This document shows, in pieces, positions 18,070 through 27,214 of a DNA stretch of 64,000 nt. The stretch is from Sphingobacteriales bacterium (GTDB lineage Bacteria > Bacteroidota > Bacteroidia > Chitinophagales > UBA2359). The translations under genes and the position numbers were made by a program. Every line of letters starts with the position of its first letter. Within the stretch, counting starts at the first letter, position 1. The stretch is from positions 5,327,501 through 5,391,500 of the forward strand of contig CP064999.1 of NCBI GenBank assembly GCA_016700115.1, read 5' to 3'. The notes beneath the pieces were generated by a model. The model was not told the origin of the DNA and ran no database searches. It was given only the letters and a program-made list of their open reading frames with translations.

Positions 18070-20043
18070 ATGAATCATTTTAACAACATACTATCTGCTT
18101 GTTTTTTTCTATTTGCATTTAGCAATTTTCTTTTTGCCCAATCACCACAACTCATTAACTATCAGGCGATTGCACGCAATTCATCTGGGCAGCCTTTGGT
18201 CAGTCAAAACATTGGGATTCGGCTTTCCATACACCAAAGTACTGCTGCGGGAACGGTGCAGTATCAGGAAACGCATAATGTTACCACCAATGCACAAGGT
18301 TTATTTAATGTACAAATCGGCAATGGAACGATAAATGCCGGTACTTTTTCTGCCATTACCTGGACTGATGGAGAAAACAAATTTCTTCAAATAGAGTTAG
18401 ATCCCGATGGTGCAGGTGTAGAACCCTATACTGATATGGGAACACAACAATTGGTCAGTGTACCTTATGCGCTGTTTGGAGCTGAAACAAAATGGGTAAA
18501 GGTAAACGGTTCTTCTACCAAAGTAGGGAACAGTGGTTTTGCAGTAATCGGTTCAGGCAATACTTCTGTAGGTTACAATGCTTTATTAAGTACTTTGGGT
18601 GGCAACTGGAACAATGCGCTTGGAAGGGAAGCAATGTATAGTAATACCACCGGGGCAGATAATACCGCTATGGGCGATATTGCGCTTCGGTATAACACAA
18701 TTGGGGTGAAAAACACCGCTACAGGTTCCGAAGCATTATACAATTCAATATCAGGCAGTGGTAATACCGCCATTGGTATGGCAGCACTACGCTCTAATAC
18801 TACCGGCTTTTCCAATGTAGCCCTGGGGGTGAGAGCACTCCAACAAAACACTACCCGGAGCAATTTGGTAGCTGTTGGCGACAGTGCTTTGTTCAATAAC
18901 GGAACAGGAGCTACTACTATGGCACATGCAACAAAAAATACTGCACTTGGCTCTAAAGCTTTATACTCCAACACCATTGGCGATTCTAATACTGCCACAG
19001 GAAGCAATGCGCTCTATTCAAACACAACAGGATACCATAATACTGCGAATGGACACTATGCGCTTTGGGCCAACACCGAAGGATACCAAAATACAGCGAA
19101 TGGACACAATGCGCTCTGGTCCAACACCGTAGGATACAATAATACAGCGAATGGACACAATGCGCTCTGGAATAACACCGAAGGATACAATAATACAGCG
19201 AATGGACACTATGCGCTCCAGAACAACACCGAAGGATACCATAATACCGCATGTGGAAAAAGTGCGCTAGCTTCCAACACTACAGGAAGTAGAAATACGG
19301 CGAATGGATTTGCCGCGCTCTTTTTAAACGAAACAGGAAACTTCAATACAGCTATTGGACAATATGCATTATTTGAAATTTCGACTTCCAGCAACAACAC
19401 AGCTATTGGGTATAAGGCAGGTGAATACCTCAACAACGTATCAAACTGCACAATGATTGGGTTTCAAGCAGGAAGGGATGGAATTGATTTTAGCAACAGC
19501 ACTGCCTTAGGCTACGATGCTCCTATCACCGGCAACAATCAGGTCAATATCGGGAATACGTCAATTAGTTCAATTAAAGGGCAGGTCAGCTTTACCACCT
19601 ACTCCGACCAACGCTACAAAACCAACGTGCAAATCAATGTAAAAGGATTGGATTTTATACTTAAACTTCGCCCCGTTACTTACCAAATCAACGCCACGGG
19701 GTTAGACCGTTTTTTGCATAGCGGCTATACTCCCCGTGAAAAAGACGAACAAAGTGAATTAATGAACCAACAGGCTTTAGCGAAAAAAGCATCCATCACC
19801 TATTCCGGTTTCCTTGCTCAGGAAGTAGAACAAGCCGCCCAATCGGTAGGATTTGATTTTAGCGGGGTGGACAAACCACAAAACGAACGCGACCTCTATG
19901 GGCTTCGTTATGCCGAGTTTGTAGTGCCCTTGGTAAAAGCCGTACAAGAACAGCAGGAAATGATTGAGCAGCAGAACAAAACCATAGCGCAGTTGCATAA
20001 TGAGTTACAGCAAATAAAATCCTTGTTGTTGCAAAACAAATAA
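18070..20043 (+). CDS. Secreted repeat fibre protein with peptidase S74 chaperone domain (copy 4)
   Basis: 657 residues. Near-duplicate of copy 2 through roughly the first 300 residues, then a different number and order of repeats (HYALWANTEGYQNTANG, HNALWSNTVGYNNTANG, HNALWNNTEGYNNTANG). S74 dyad is Ser512/Lys517. The tail is shorter (QQNKTIAQLHNELQQIKSLLLQNK). The repeat-number difference between copies 2 and 4 is what slippage or unequal crossing-over of the 51-bp coding repeat would give. Confidence 0.85.
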   Translation: MNHFNNILSACFFLFAFSNFLFAQSPQLINYQAIARNSSGQPLVSQNIGIRLSIHQSTAAGTVQYQETHNVTTNAQGLFNVQIGNGTINAGTFSAITWTDGENKFLQIELDPDGAGVEPYTDMGTQQLVSVPYALFGAETKWVKVNGSSTKVGNSGFAVIGSGNTSVGYNALLSTLGGNWNNALGREAMYSNTTGADNTAMGDIALRYNTIGVKNTATGSEALYNSISGSGNTAIGMAALRSNTTGFSNVALGVRALQQNTTRSNLVAVGDSALFNNGTGATTMAHATKNTALGSKALYSNTIGDSNTATGSNALYSNTTGYHNTANGHYALWANTEGYQNTANGHNALWSNTVGYNNTANGHNALWNNTEGYNNTANGHYALQNNTEGYHNTACGKSALASNTTGSRNTANGFAALFLNETGNFNTAIGQYALFEISTSSNNTAIGYKAGEYLNNVSNCTMIGFQAGRDGIDFSNSTALGYDAPITGNNQVNIGNTSISSIKGQVSFTTYSDQRYKTNVQINVKGLDFILKLRPVTYQINATGLDRFLHSGYTPREKDEQSELMNQQALAKKASITYSGFLAQEVEQAAQSVGFDFSGVDKPQNERDLYGLRYAEFVVPLVKAVQEQQEMIEQQNKTIAQLHNELQQIKSLLLQNK

Positions 20044-20229
20044 CCTTCAGGCATATTTGCTTTGTAGCTTAATTTCCAATAAGCCAATCAGAATAAGTCA
20101 GTATTATATTTAGCATAATTAGTATTGATAAAAATCATTGAACAAGATGATTGAAGTCAATTTCTATACTTCAAAATAATACTACATTTAATTGACAGAT
20201 TTTGTTTCTTAAATGTGTAAATTTATAGT

Positions 20230-22404
20230 ATGCGAATTCAATCTTTTGTTATTGCCTTTTTGTTTCTTATTGGCTTAGGCATTCGGGGTTATGGTCAGGC
20301 ACCACAACTCATCAATTATCAGGCTGTTGCCCGCAATTCTTCGGGGCTGGTTTTAGCTAATCAAAACATTGCAGTCCGGCTTTCTATTCACCAAAGCACT
20401 TCAGTAGGAACGGTACAGTATCAGGAAACACACAATCTTACCACCACTTCGTTAGGTTTATTCAACCTGCAAATTGGAGCCGGGACAGCCAACACCGGCA
20501 CTTTTTCTGCCATTACGTGGCCTGATGGAGAAAATAAATTTCTGCAAATTGAATTAGATCCCGATGGTTCCGGCGCGCAACCTTATATCAATATGGGCAC
20601 CCAACAATTGGTAAGCGTTCCTTATGCAATGTATAGCAATAACACAAACCTTATTAGAACAAACAGCAATAACCTCGCTATAGGTCCTACGAATTATAAT
20701 TTAACCGGTAATGTAAATACTACTACAGGTATTAATGCCTTAGCTAACAATACTACTGGAAACAGCAATACTGCTTATGGGTACAATGCACTATATTCCA
20801 ACACCTCAGGTATCACAAATGTTGCGAATGGTAGTTATGCTCTTTCTTCCAACACTACAGGATTTGCCAATGCGGCTAATGGAAATTTTGCTCTTTATTC
20901 CAATACCACTGGTTACGGTAATACTTGTAATGGAAAAAGTGCTCTTTATTCCAATACCACTGGTTACGCAAATGTTGCAATTGGTGTTCGAACTTTGTAC
21001 AATAATACCACACAAAGCAATCTGGTAGCTATAGGTGACAGTGCATTGTTTTACAATGGGTTTGGGGCTACCTTGAATTTTCACGCTACTTATAATACGG
21101 CCATAGGCAGCAAAGCCTTATTTAACAATACAATAGGTGATGGGAATACTGCTACTGGAAAAAATACGCTCTATACTAACACCACGGGATACTATAATAC
21201 AGGAAATGGAAGAAGTGCTCTTTTTTCCAACACCACAGGAAATTATAATACGGCGATTGGAATGCAAGCTCTATTTTTAAATACCACTGGAATCAGCAAT
21301 ACTGCAAATGGATTTAACACTCTTTATTCCAACACTACAGGAGAATATAATACCGCAAATGGAAGAAGTGCGCTCTATTCCAACACTACAGGACACTTTA
21401 ATACTGCGAATGGAAGAGGTGCTCTATATTTCAATTCAACAGGTTACTCTAACGTGGCAATTGGCGTACTTGCTTTGTACAATAATAGCACAAGAAGCAA
21501 TTTGGTAGCTGTAGGTGACAGTGCATTGTTTTACAATGGGATTGGGGCTACCATTTCTTACCACGCAACGCAAAACACTGCTGTAGGAAGTAAATCCTTA
21601 TTTAACAATACTATCGGTGATGAAAATACAGCTACCGGAAGTAATGCACTATTTTCCAACACTACTGGATATTTTAATACCGCGTATGGAAGTCATGCTC
21701 TTTATGACAACACCACAGGGTATTTCAATACGGCTGTTGGACGGTATGCTTTATCTCAAAATACTACAACCAACCGAAACACTGCAATTGGGTATGCAGC
21801 CGGTGAACTCAGCAACGGCGCATCAAACTGCACAATGATTGGTTATCTGGCGGGAACTGATGCAGATGGATTTACCAACAGCACTGCCTTAGGTTACAAT
21901 GCTCCTATCACCGGCAACAATCAGGTCAATATCGGGAATACGTCAATTAGTTCTATTAAAGGGCAGGTTAGTTTTACCACCTACTCCGACCAACGCTACA
22001 AAACCAACGTGCAAACCAATGTAAGTGGACTGGATTTTATACTCAAACTTCGCCCGGTAACCTACCAAATCAACGCCACGGGGTTAGACCGTTTTTTGCA
22101 TAGCGGCTATACTCCCCGCGAAAAAGACGAACAAGCTGAACTAATAAACCAAAATGCACTGGCTCAAAAAGCATCCATCACCTATACCGGCTTTCTTGCT
22201 CAGGAAGTAGAGCAGGCCGCCCAAGCCGTAGGGTTTGAGTTTAGCGGAGTGGACAAACCCCAAAATGAACGCGACCTGTATGGACTGCGGTATGCCGAGT
22301 TTGTGGTGCCCTTGGTAAAAGCCGTACAGGAACAGCAGGTAATGATTGAGGAGTTAAAAAAAGAAATCGTGGAACTCAAAAAACAAGTATCGGAAAATAA
22401 GTAA
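20230..22404 (+). CDS. Secreted repeat fibre protein with peptidase S74 chaperone domain (copy 5)
   Basis: 724 residues. Signal peptide MRIQSFVIAFLFLIGLGIRG..YGQ, N-domain closest to copy 1 (LVLANQNIAVRLSIHQ), two blocks of beta-roll repeats each ending in the longer NNTTQSNLVAIGDSALFYNG module, S74 dyad Ser586/Lys591, and a coiled coil with its own ending (EELKKEIVELKKQVSENK). The 186-base upstream spacer is not the shared 140-bp repeat, so this copy has its own regulation. Last member of the fibre cluster. Confidence 0.85.
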   Translation: MRIQSFVIAFLFLIGLGIRGYGQAPQLINYQAVARNSSGLVLANQNIAVRLSIHQSTSVGTVQYQETHNLTTTSLGLFNLQIGAGTANTGTFSAITWPDGENKFLQIELDPDGSGAQPYINMGTQQLVSVPYAMYSNNTNLIRTNSNNLAIGPTNYNLTGNVNTTTGINALANNTTGNSNTAYGYNALYSNTSGITNVANGSYALSSNTTGFANAANGNFALYSNTTGYGNTCNGKSALYSNTTGYANVAIGVRTLYNNTTQSNLVAIGDSALFYNGFGATLNFHATYNTAIGSKALFNNTIGDGNTATGKNTLYTNTTGYYNTGNGRSALFSNTTGNYNTAIGMQALFLNTTGISNTANGFNTLYSNTTGEYNTANGRSALYSNTTGHFNTANGRGALYFNSTGYSNVAIGVLALYNNSTRSNLVAVGDSALFYNGIGATISYHATQNTAVGSKSLFNNTIGDENTATGSNALFSNTTGYFNTAYGSHALYDNTTGYFNTAVGRYALSQNTTTNRNTAIGYAAGELSNGASNCTMIGYLAGTDADGFTNSTALGYNAPITGNNQVNIGNTSISSIKGQVSFTTYSDQRYKTNVQTNVSGLDFILKLRPVTYQINATGLDRFLHSGYTPREKDEQAELINQNALAQKASITYTGFLAQEVEQAAQAVGFEFSGVDKPQNERDLYGLRYAEFVVPLVKAVQEQQVMIEELKKEIVELKKQVSENK

Positions 22405-22495
22405 TTGATGTTACGCAGTCGTTTCATATCCTCTCCGGCAATCTCTTTTTTTGATATATTCCAAACCCCTGCAAATCTTAACTCGCAGGGTTTGA

Positions 22496-22511
22496 CCAAC
22501 CTTATTACCTT
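22496..22511 (+). repeat. Left arm of a 16-bp inverted repeat flanking the IS110 relic
   Basis: CCAACCTTATTACCTT is perfectly complementary to 24285-24300 (AAGGTAATAAGGTTGG). The two arms bracket about 1.8 kb containing the IS110 relic. Confidence 0.75.
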
Positions 22512-22530
22512 AATAATCGGGCAAGAACTA

Positions 22531-22582
22531 AAAAGTGAAAAACTAAAAGTGAAAAACTAAAAGTGAAAAACTAAAAGTGAAA
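22531..22582 (+). repeat. Tandem 14-bp repeat
   Basis: Three exact copies of AAAAGTGAAAAACT (22531-22544, 22545-22558, 22559-22572) and a partial fourth. Confidence 0.85.
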
Positions 22583-22894
22583 GAAACCTTATTACCTCGT
22601 ATGTTTGCCCGATAGATGCAAAGTAGTGCTTTTTAAGATAGAAGTGCTATTATGTGTGGGTTAAGCTCGGAAAGAGGAGAGGCATTATTACCTTGATAAT
22701 CAAACACAAAGATATATCGCAAATAAGAATTCCCCCCTCTTTCTTTTTATACCTGTTCAGAAGACCGAATAGTATTTTGAGATATCGATCATCTAAAGGA
22801 TGAAAAAGCATAATCTCGGATAGAAATGCGAGGATGGTTGGAGTGAGGTATTAGGTAGTTTAACCCATTTTTTTCACTTTAAATCTTGCATAAG

Positions 22895-23993
22895 ATGAAG
22901 AAAAAAGGAACTGAGAACTTGGGTGCTAAAAGAATAGTGCCACAAAAAGAAGTTATTGGCATAGATGTATCTTCTAAGAGCCATTCGGTTCGTATTGGAT
23001 ACAAACTGCCTATAGAGGAAACGGTACATATTGGAGAGGAAAAGACCTTTGCCAATGATGATCAGGGTCATGAAGCCTTGTTAGCGTATGTTACTAAATT
23101 CACCCACCCAGACTGTACTAACCGTGTTTTTGTGATGGAAGCTACGGGCATTTACCATGAGGATCTGGCTTATTATTTGGACAAGTCAGGAGCTTTTGTA
23201 ACTGTTGTATTGCCCAGTAGAGCGATGGCATACAAAAATCGGAAAATGTATTGTCAAAAACCGATGGTATAGATGCCCGCTTACTTGTTAAAATGGGCTT
23301 GAGAAGACCTTAGCCCGTTGGGAGCCGCCATCAGCAGAGGTGTACGAACTCAAACAACTTTGCAGAGAACATGGTCGGTTAATAGCGGATAAAACAGTCG
23401 TGAAAAATCGTACACATGCCATGCTAAGGTCTTCCATGCCCTCTAAATCAACGCTTGGACGAAATCAAGAGTCTGTCAATCTCCTACAAAAACAGATAGA
23501 GGCGGTAGAAAAAGAAATGGCACTATTGGTTAGTAAACACAAGCCATTGTTAGAGGCAGTTAAGCGTGCCGTCAGCATTCCGGGTATTGGGCGCATCACG
23601 GCTACGATTGTGCTGGCTGAAACTAATTTGTTTAAGAATTTTAACAATGCCAAGCAAGTTACCAAGTACACAGGACTTGATATAGTACAAAGAGAGTCCG
23701 GCACTTTTAAAGGCAAACAACGCATCTCAAAGCACGGAAATAGTTTTTTGAGAGCAAGACTCTATATGCCGGCACTATCAGCAGTAAGGTATAATATGCC
23801 TATCAAAGACTTGTTTGACCGAATAACTGACAAGAGTGGCATAAAAATGAAAGGCATCACGGCTGCAAGCAGGAAACTGCTCTGTTTAATGTGTTCCATG
23901 GAAAAAAACAAAAAAGATTTTGATAGTCATTACCATCAAAAACGGGTAGAAGCTACTACTGCCAAATCGAATAAGCTTGCACATTGCCTGTAA
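22895..23993 (+). pseudogene. IS110-family transposase, broken by two frameshifts
   Basis: The N-terminal part (22895-23272) has the DEDD RuvC-like motifs IGIDVSSKSHSV and FVMEATGIYHEDLAYYL. The next frame carries SENVLSKTDGIDARLLVKMGLRRP, and the third part (23340-23993) is the Transposase_20 C-terminus (SIPGIGRITATIVLAETN, KYTGLD, SKHGNSFLRARLY). Joining them needs one extra base near 23235 (in an A run) and one near 23312 (in CCTT), so a full-length protein of about 360 residues existed. Either the element is dead or these are homopolymer sequencing errors. IS110 elements use circular intermediates guided by a structured non-coding RNA at their ends; element ends were not identified. Confidence 0.85.
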
Positions 23994-24566
23994 AAAAAGA
24001 AAACAGTGCAAGTTCTAAAAATGCAAATACGTTTGCATAATAATAACGCTATCTAAAATTACCAACGGGTAAACAGATTTAGCGTATATATTGTAAGTGT
24101 TCATACAAAACAAAAGTAGCAAGAGAATTAACTCTTGCTACACAGGATAGCTATGTCCTAAACGAATAGTCACAACTTCCAACAGCAAAATTAAAACTTT
24201 TTTAAAAAATCCTAAAAAAATTTATCAATTCCCTTTGAAACTAACATAGTATCTTATTTAGCGGATGATTTCAAGTTTTTCAATAAGGTAATAAGGTTGG
24301 CAGCACTACTAATTATCATGTTATTACTACGGTAATAAGGTTAAACAAAACCCAATGAAAATAGCCTTGCCATAATTTAAATAAGTCCGGTTTGTTTCGG
24401 GGAGGAGAGTAAGAGTGAGTTAAAAACATAATTTTATGTAACATCAGTAAGTAATTCAAACTGCCAATTCCTAAAAAAGCCGGTTTGTTTTTAAAATGAA
24501 ATACAAACTTTCGCTTATCTTGTAGCCGATATAAGCTTACTCACTCACCCTTTTTAATAATAAACT
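23994..24566. other. Non-coding stretch downstream of the IS110 relic
   Basis: No gene seen. It contains a perfect 10-bp hairpin at 24116-24141 (GTAGCAAGAG, six-base loop, CTCTTGCTAC), possibly part of an IS110 end or a bidirectional terminator without a T-run, and two AAGGTAATAAGG-type motifs (24285-24300 and 24330-24342). Confidence 0.55.
24285..24300 (-). repeat. Right arm of the 16-bp inverted repeat
   Basis: AAGGTAATAAGGTTGG, an exact reverse complement of 22496-22511. Confidence 0.75.
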
Positions 24567-25838
24567 ATGTTTTCCAAATTTCCACGTTTGATTGTCCTGA
24601 TTTTTGCAGTACTACTCACTGCAACTTTTTCCAATTGCAAAAAAGACGATTCTGAAGATCATATTCACTACTTTGAACCCTCATCCGATGTTCAGACAAA
24701 ATTGCAGGAAACACTTATTACCATGAACGATGGAGATATCATTCACCTTCGTGAGGGCACTTACAATTTTACAGCTACTTTATCGGTTGACGACAAGAAA
24801 AACATTATCATCCGCGGCGAAGGCGCAAACAAAACTTTACTGTCATTTGAAAATCAGGTCAGCGGTTCAGAAGGGTTGAAAATCTCGAATTGCGAACAGT
24901 TGTTGCTTTTCAGCTTTACCGTTATGGACACAAAAGGCGATGGCATTAAAGTGAAAGATACAGATGGTCTGAGTTTTGTAAGTGTTGGCGCACTTTGGAA
25001 CGGAGAAGCTGATGAGTCTAACGGAGCTTATGGGCTGTATCCGGTTACCTGCTCCAATATCCTGATTGACGAATGTTATGTTAAAGGCGCTTCAGATGCC
25101 GGAATTTACGTAGGTCAAAGCGAATATATCATCGTCCGAAATTCGACTGTCGAATATAATGTGGCAGGTATCGAAATTGAAAACTGCAACTTTGCAGATG
25201 TTTACGAAAACACGGCAAGAAACAATACAGGCGGGATCTTAGTCTTTGATATGCCAGGACTAACGCTTAAAAATGGTCGTCAATGCCGTGTGTTTAACAA
25301 TGAAGTAACCGAAAACAACTACCGTAACTTTGCTCCCGAAGGGAATGTGGTGGGAAATGTACCTCCCGGCACCGGAATTATGATTATGACTTCCAAAGAA
25401 GTGGAGGTTTTCAACAACACGATTACCAACAACAATGTAATGGGGTTAGGAATTGTCAGTTATCTGGTATTGGAATATTTCGATTCCAACCTCAGCTATG
25501 ACGACCCTGCTTATGTGCCTTATGTTAAAAACATTTATATCCACGACAATACATTTACCCGTTCCACAACTTACCCTTCCGAACTGAACGACATTGGAAC
25601 TATTCTAACTATCCAATATCCGAACGGCGACATCCCCGATATTATTTATGATGGTATCGAAAATCCCGAATCGGCAGGTATCGAAGAAGACCGGATTTGT
25701 ATTATGAATAATACCGGTGCTGCATTTGTTGACATAGATGCCGAAAACTTTTTTGCAGGAAAAAGTACCGATATTACCCCATTCCTCTGTACACAAAACC
25801 CACTGCCTGAAGTTGTGATTTCGGCACCAACACCTTAA
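24567..25838 (+). CDS. Parallel beta-helix repeat lipoprotein
   Basis: 423 residues. The leader ends in TATFSNC, a lipobox giving a membrane-anchored lipoprotein, followed by KKDDSED. The body starts with a Pel-type N-cap region (VQTKLQETLITMNDGDIIHLREGTYNF) and then successive right-handed beta-helix (PbH1) turns: NIIIRGEGANKTLL, GIYVGQSEYIIVRNSTVEYN, GIEIENCNFADVYENTARNN, GIMIMTSKEVEVFNNTITNNN. Such folds bind or cleave polysaccharides, or act like NosD, but no catalytic residues are evident. The gene stands alone and ends at a terminator, so substrate cannot be deduced. Confidence 0.8.
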   Translation: MFSKFPRLIVLIFAVLLTATFSNCKKDDSEDHIHYFEPSSDVQTKLQETLITMNDGDIIHLREGTYNFTATLSVDDKKNIIIRGEGANKTLLSFENQVSGSEGLKISNCEQLLLFSFTVMDTKGDGIKVKDTDGLSFVSVGALWNGEADESNGAYGLYPVTCSNILIDECYVKGASDAGIYVGQSEYIIVRNSTVEYNVAGIEIENCNFADVYENTARNNTGGILVFDMPGLTLKNGRQCRVFNNEVTENNYRNFAPEGNVVGNVPPGTGIMIMTSKEVEVFNNTITNNNVMGLGIVSYLVLEYFDSNLSYDDPAYVPYVKNIYIHDNTFTRSTTYPSELNDIGTILTIQYPNGDIPDIIYDGIENPESAGIEEDRICIMNNTGAAFVDIDAENFFAGKSTDITPFLCTQNPLPEVVISAPTP

Positions 25839-25873
25839 AAAAAGGGAAGTATCCCCTGATATATACCCCATTA

Positions 25874-25909
25874 AATGCCTGCTGAATGAGTATTCAAGCA
25901 GGCATTTTT
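25874..25909 (+). terminator. Rho-independent terminator after the beta-helix lipoprotein
   Basis: AATGCCTGCT (25874-25883) pairs with AGCAGGCATT (25897-25906); the stem extends imperfectly inward and is followed by T residues. Confidence 0.85.
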
Positions 25910-26163
25910 AATTTATTCTGTTACAATCCTTAATAGACAAGACACAGAAGGTCTGTCAAACGTTCTACACCTATGGTAGTCTTTGGAATTGAGTTTGCCG
26001 TCAAAACACAAAACTTTGCGGTCTTTGTGAATAACCTTCCCCCTTATGCGGTAAACCGTACAGACACAGAAAAAGAATACGAAACCTACGGAACTTAATA
26101 TTATAAAGATTAAAATCACTATAAAATAGCCAATTAGTGCATTTCCTCTTAAAAAACCTAACA

Positions 26164-26600
26164 ATGCCCATGTTTAACCTTTCCATGACCATCTTTGACC
26201 TTTCCATGACCATGTTTAACCTTTCCATGCCCATCTTTGACCTTTCCATGCCCATCTTTGACCTTTCCATGCCCATCTTCAACCTTTCCATGACCATCTT
26301 CAACCTTTCCATGACCATCTTCAACCTTTCCATGCCCATCTTCAACCTTTCCATGCCCATCTTCAACCTTTCCATGCCCATGTTTAACCTTTCCATGCCC
26401 ATGTTTAACCTTTCCATGCCCATGTTTAACCTTTCCATGCCCATCTTTAACCTTTCCATGACCATCTTTACCTTTCCATGACCATCTTTAACTTTTCCAT
26501 GACCATCTTTAACCTTTCCATGACCATCTTTAACTTTTCCATGACCATCTTTAACCTTTCCATGACCATCTTTAGCTTTTCCATGACCATCTTCACCATT
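26164..26600. repeat. 21-bp minisatellite, about 21 copies
   Basis: Tandem units of the form ATGCCCATCTTCAACCTTTCC with variants at a few fixed positions (ATGACC or ATGCCC; ATCTTTGA, ATCTTCAA, ATGTTTAA). Because 21 is a multiple of three, both strands are artificially open (MPIFNLS repeats on +, MERLKMG repeats on -). One unit near 26470 has lost a base and breaks the + frame, so coding selection is unlikely. It lies between a terminator and the recombinase relic. Confidence 0.92.
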
Positions 26601-26626
26601 TAACCCCCTTTTCTAAACAATTTCAG

Positions 26627-27037
26627 GAGAATTGACTATACAGGCATTGAATATTTTATACTCAACTGCTTGGGTAAAGGAAGAAAAGGCCGCTATACGT
26701 TGCTCTCTATCAAAACCCTTGACCTATTGCGAACTTATTTTAAGGAATACAAGCCTAAGGAGTGGTTGTTTGAAGGACAAGAAGGCGGGCTGTATTCGAC
26801 AAGAAGCATACAAGCATTTTTTCAGGAAATTTGCAAAAAAGCAGGGATAAAAAGAAAGTAAGTGTTCATACTTTGCACCACAGTTTTGTAACTCATCTCT
26901 TGGAAAACGGGACAGATTTACACTACATTCAGGTATTGTTGGAACACGAAAGTTCTAAAACCACAGAGGTTTATACACAAGTAACCACCAAAGGGTTTAA
27001 CCAAATTAAAAGCCTGTTAGATAATTTGGATATATAA
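26627..27037 (+). pseudogene. Tyrosine recombinase relic (C-terminal catalytic part only)
   Basis: Reading from about 26627 gives RIDYTGIEYFILNCLGKGRKGRYTLLS, the segment after the first catalytic arginine, continuing to FFQEICKKAGIKRK at 26861. There the frame shifts, and VSVHTLHHSFVTHLLENGTDL to the tyrosine segment TTEVYTQVT follows. The usual HTLRHSFATHLLE box reads HTLHHS, so the catalytic arginine is replaced. With no N-terminal domain, a frameshift and a lost arginine, it is inactive. The ending KSLLDNLDI resembles the KSPLD-type C-termini of integron-integrase-like recombinases. It sits just before the accessory gene array. Confidence 0.82.
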
Positions 27038-27214
27038 TGTTGAATGTTTAACTTTGTCTGTGTTTTAGAATGTCCTGTTTATCAGAATTTTAAAACCAAA
27101 GTTTGCTCTTTCTAAAATGACAATTTATCGTTTTGGGGAGTTGACAAACTCTACGGATAAGGCGGAAATAAACGCAAGTTTGGAATTGTTTAAACTAAAG
27201 TTGCGTTTATACAG

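Larger units (their letters stand above)
22405..22894. other. Non-coding stretch with short repeats
   Basis: No gene seen. It holds an imperfect hairpin at 22463-22494 (AAACCCCTGC / GCAGGGTTT) without a T-run, 3.6 tandem copies of a 14-bp unit at 22531-22582, and three copies of the CCTTATTACCT motif (22500, 22587, and a degenerate one at 22684). Confidence 0.6.

Noticed and set aside
22463..22494. Hairpin after fibre copy 5 as a terminator
   Set aside because: The stem is imperfect and no T-run follows, so termination is not supported.
26001..26481. ORFs on both strands across the minisatellite (154 and 114 codons)
   Set aside because: They only reflect a 21-bp unit divisible by three; the + frame is broken by a one-base loss in a unit near 26470 and neither has a credible start region or non-repeat homology.
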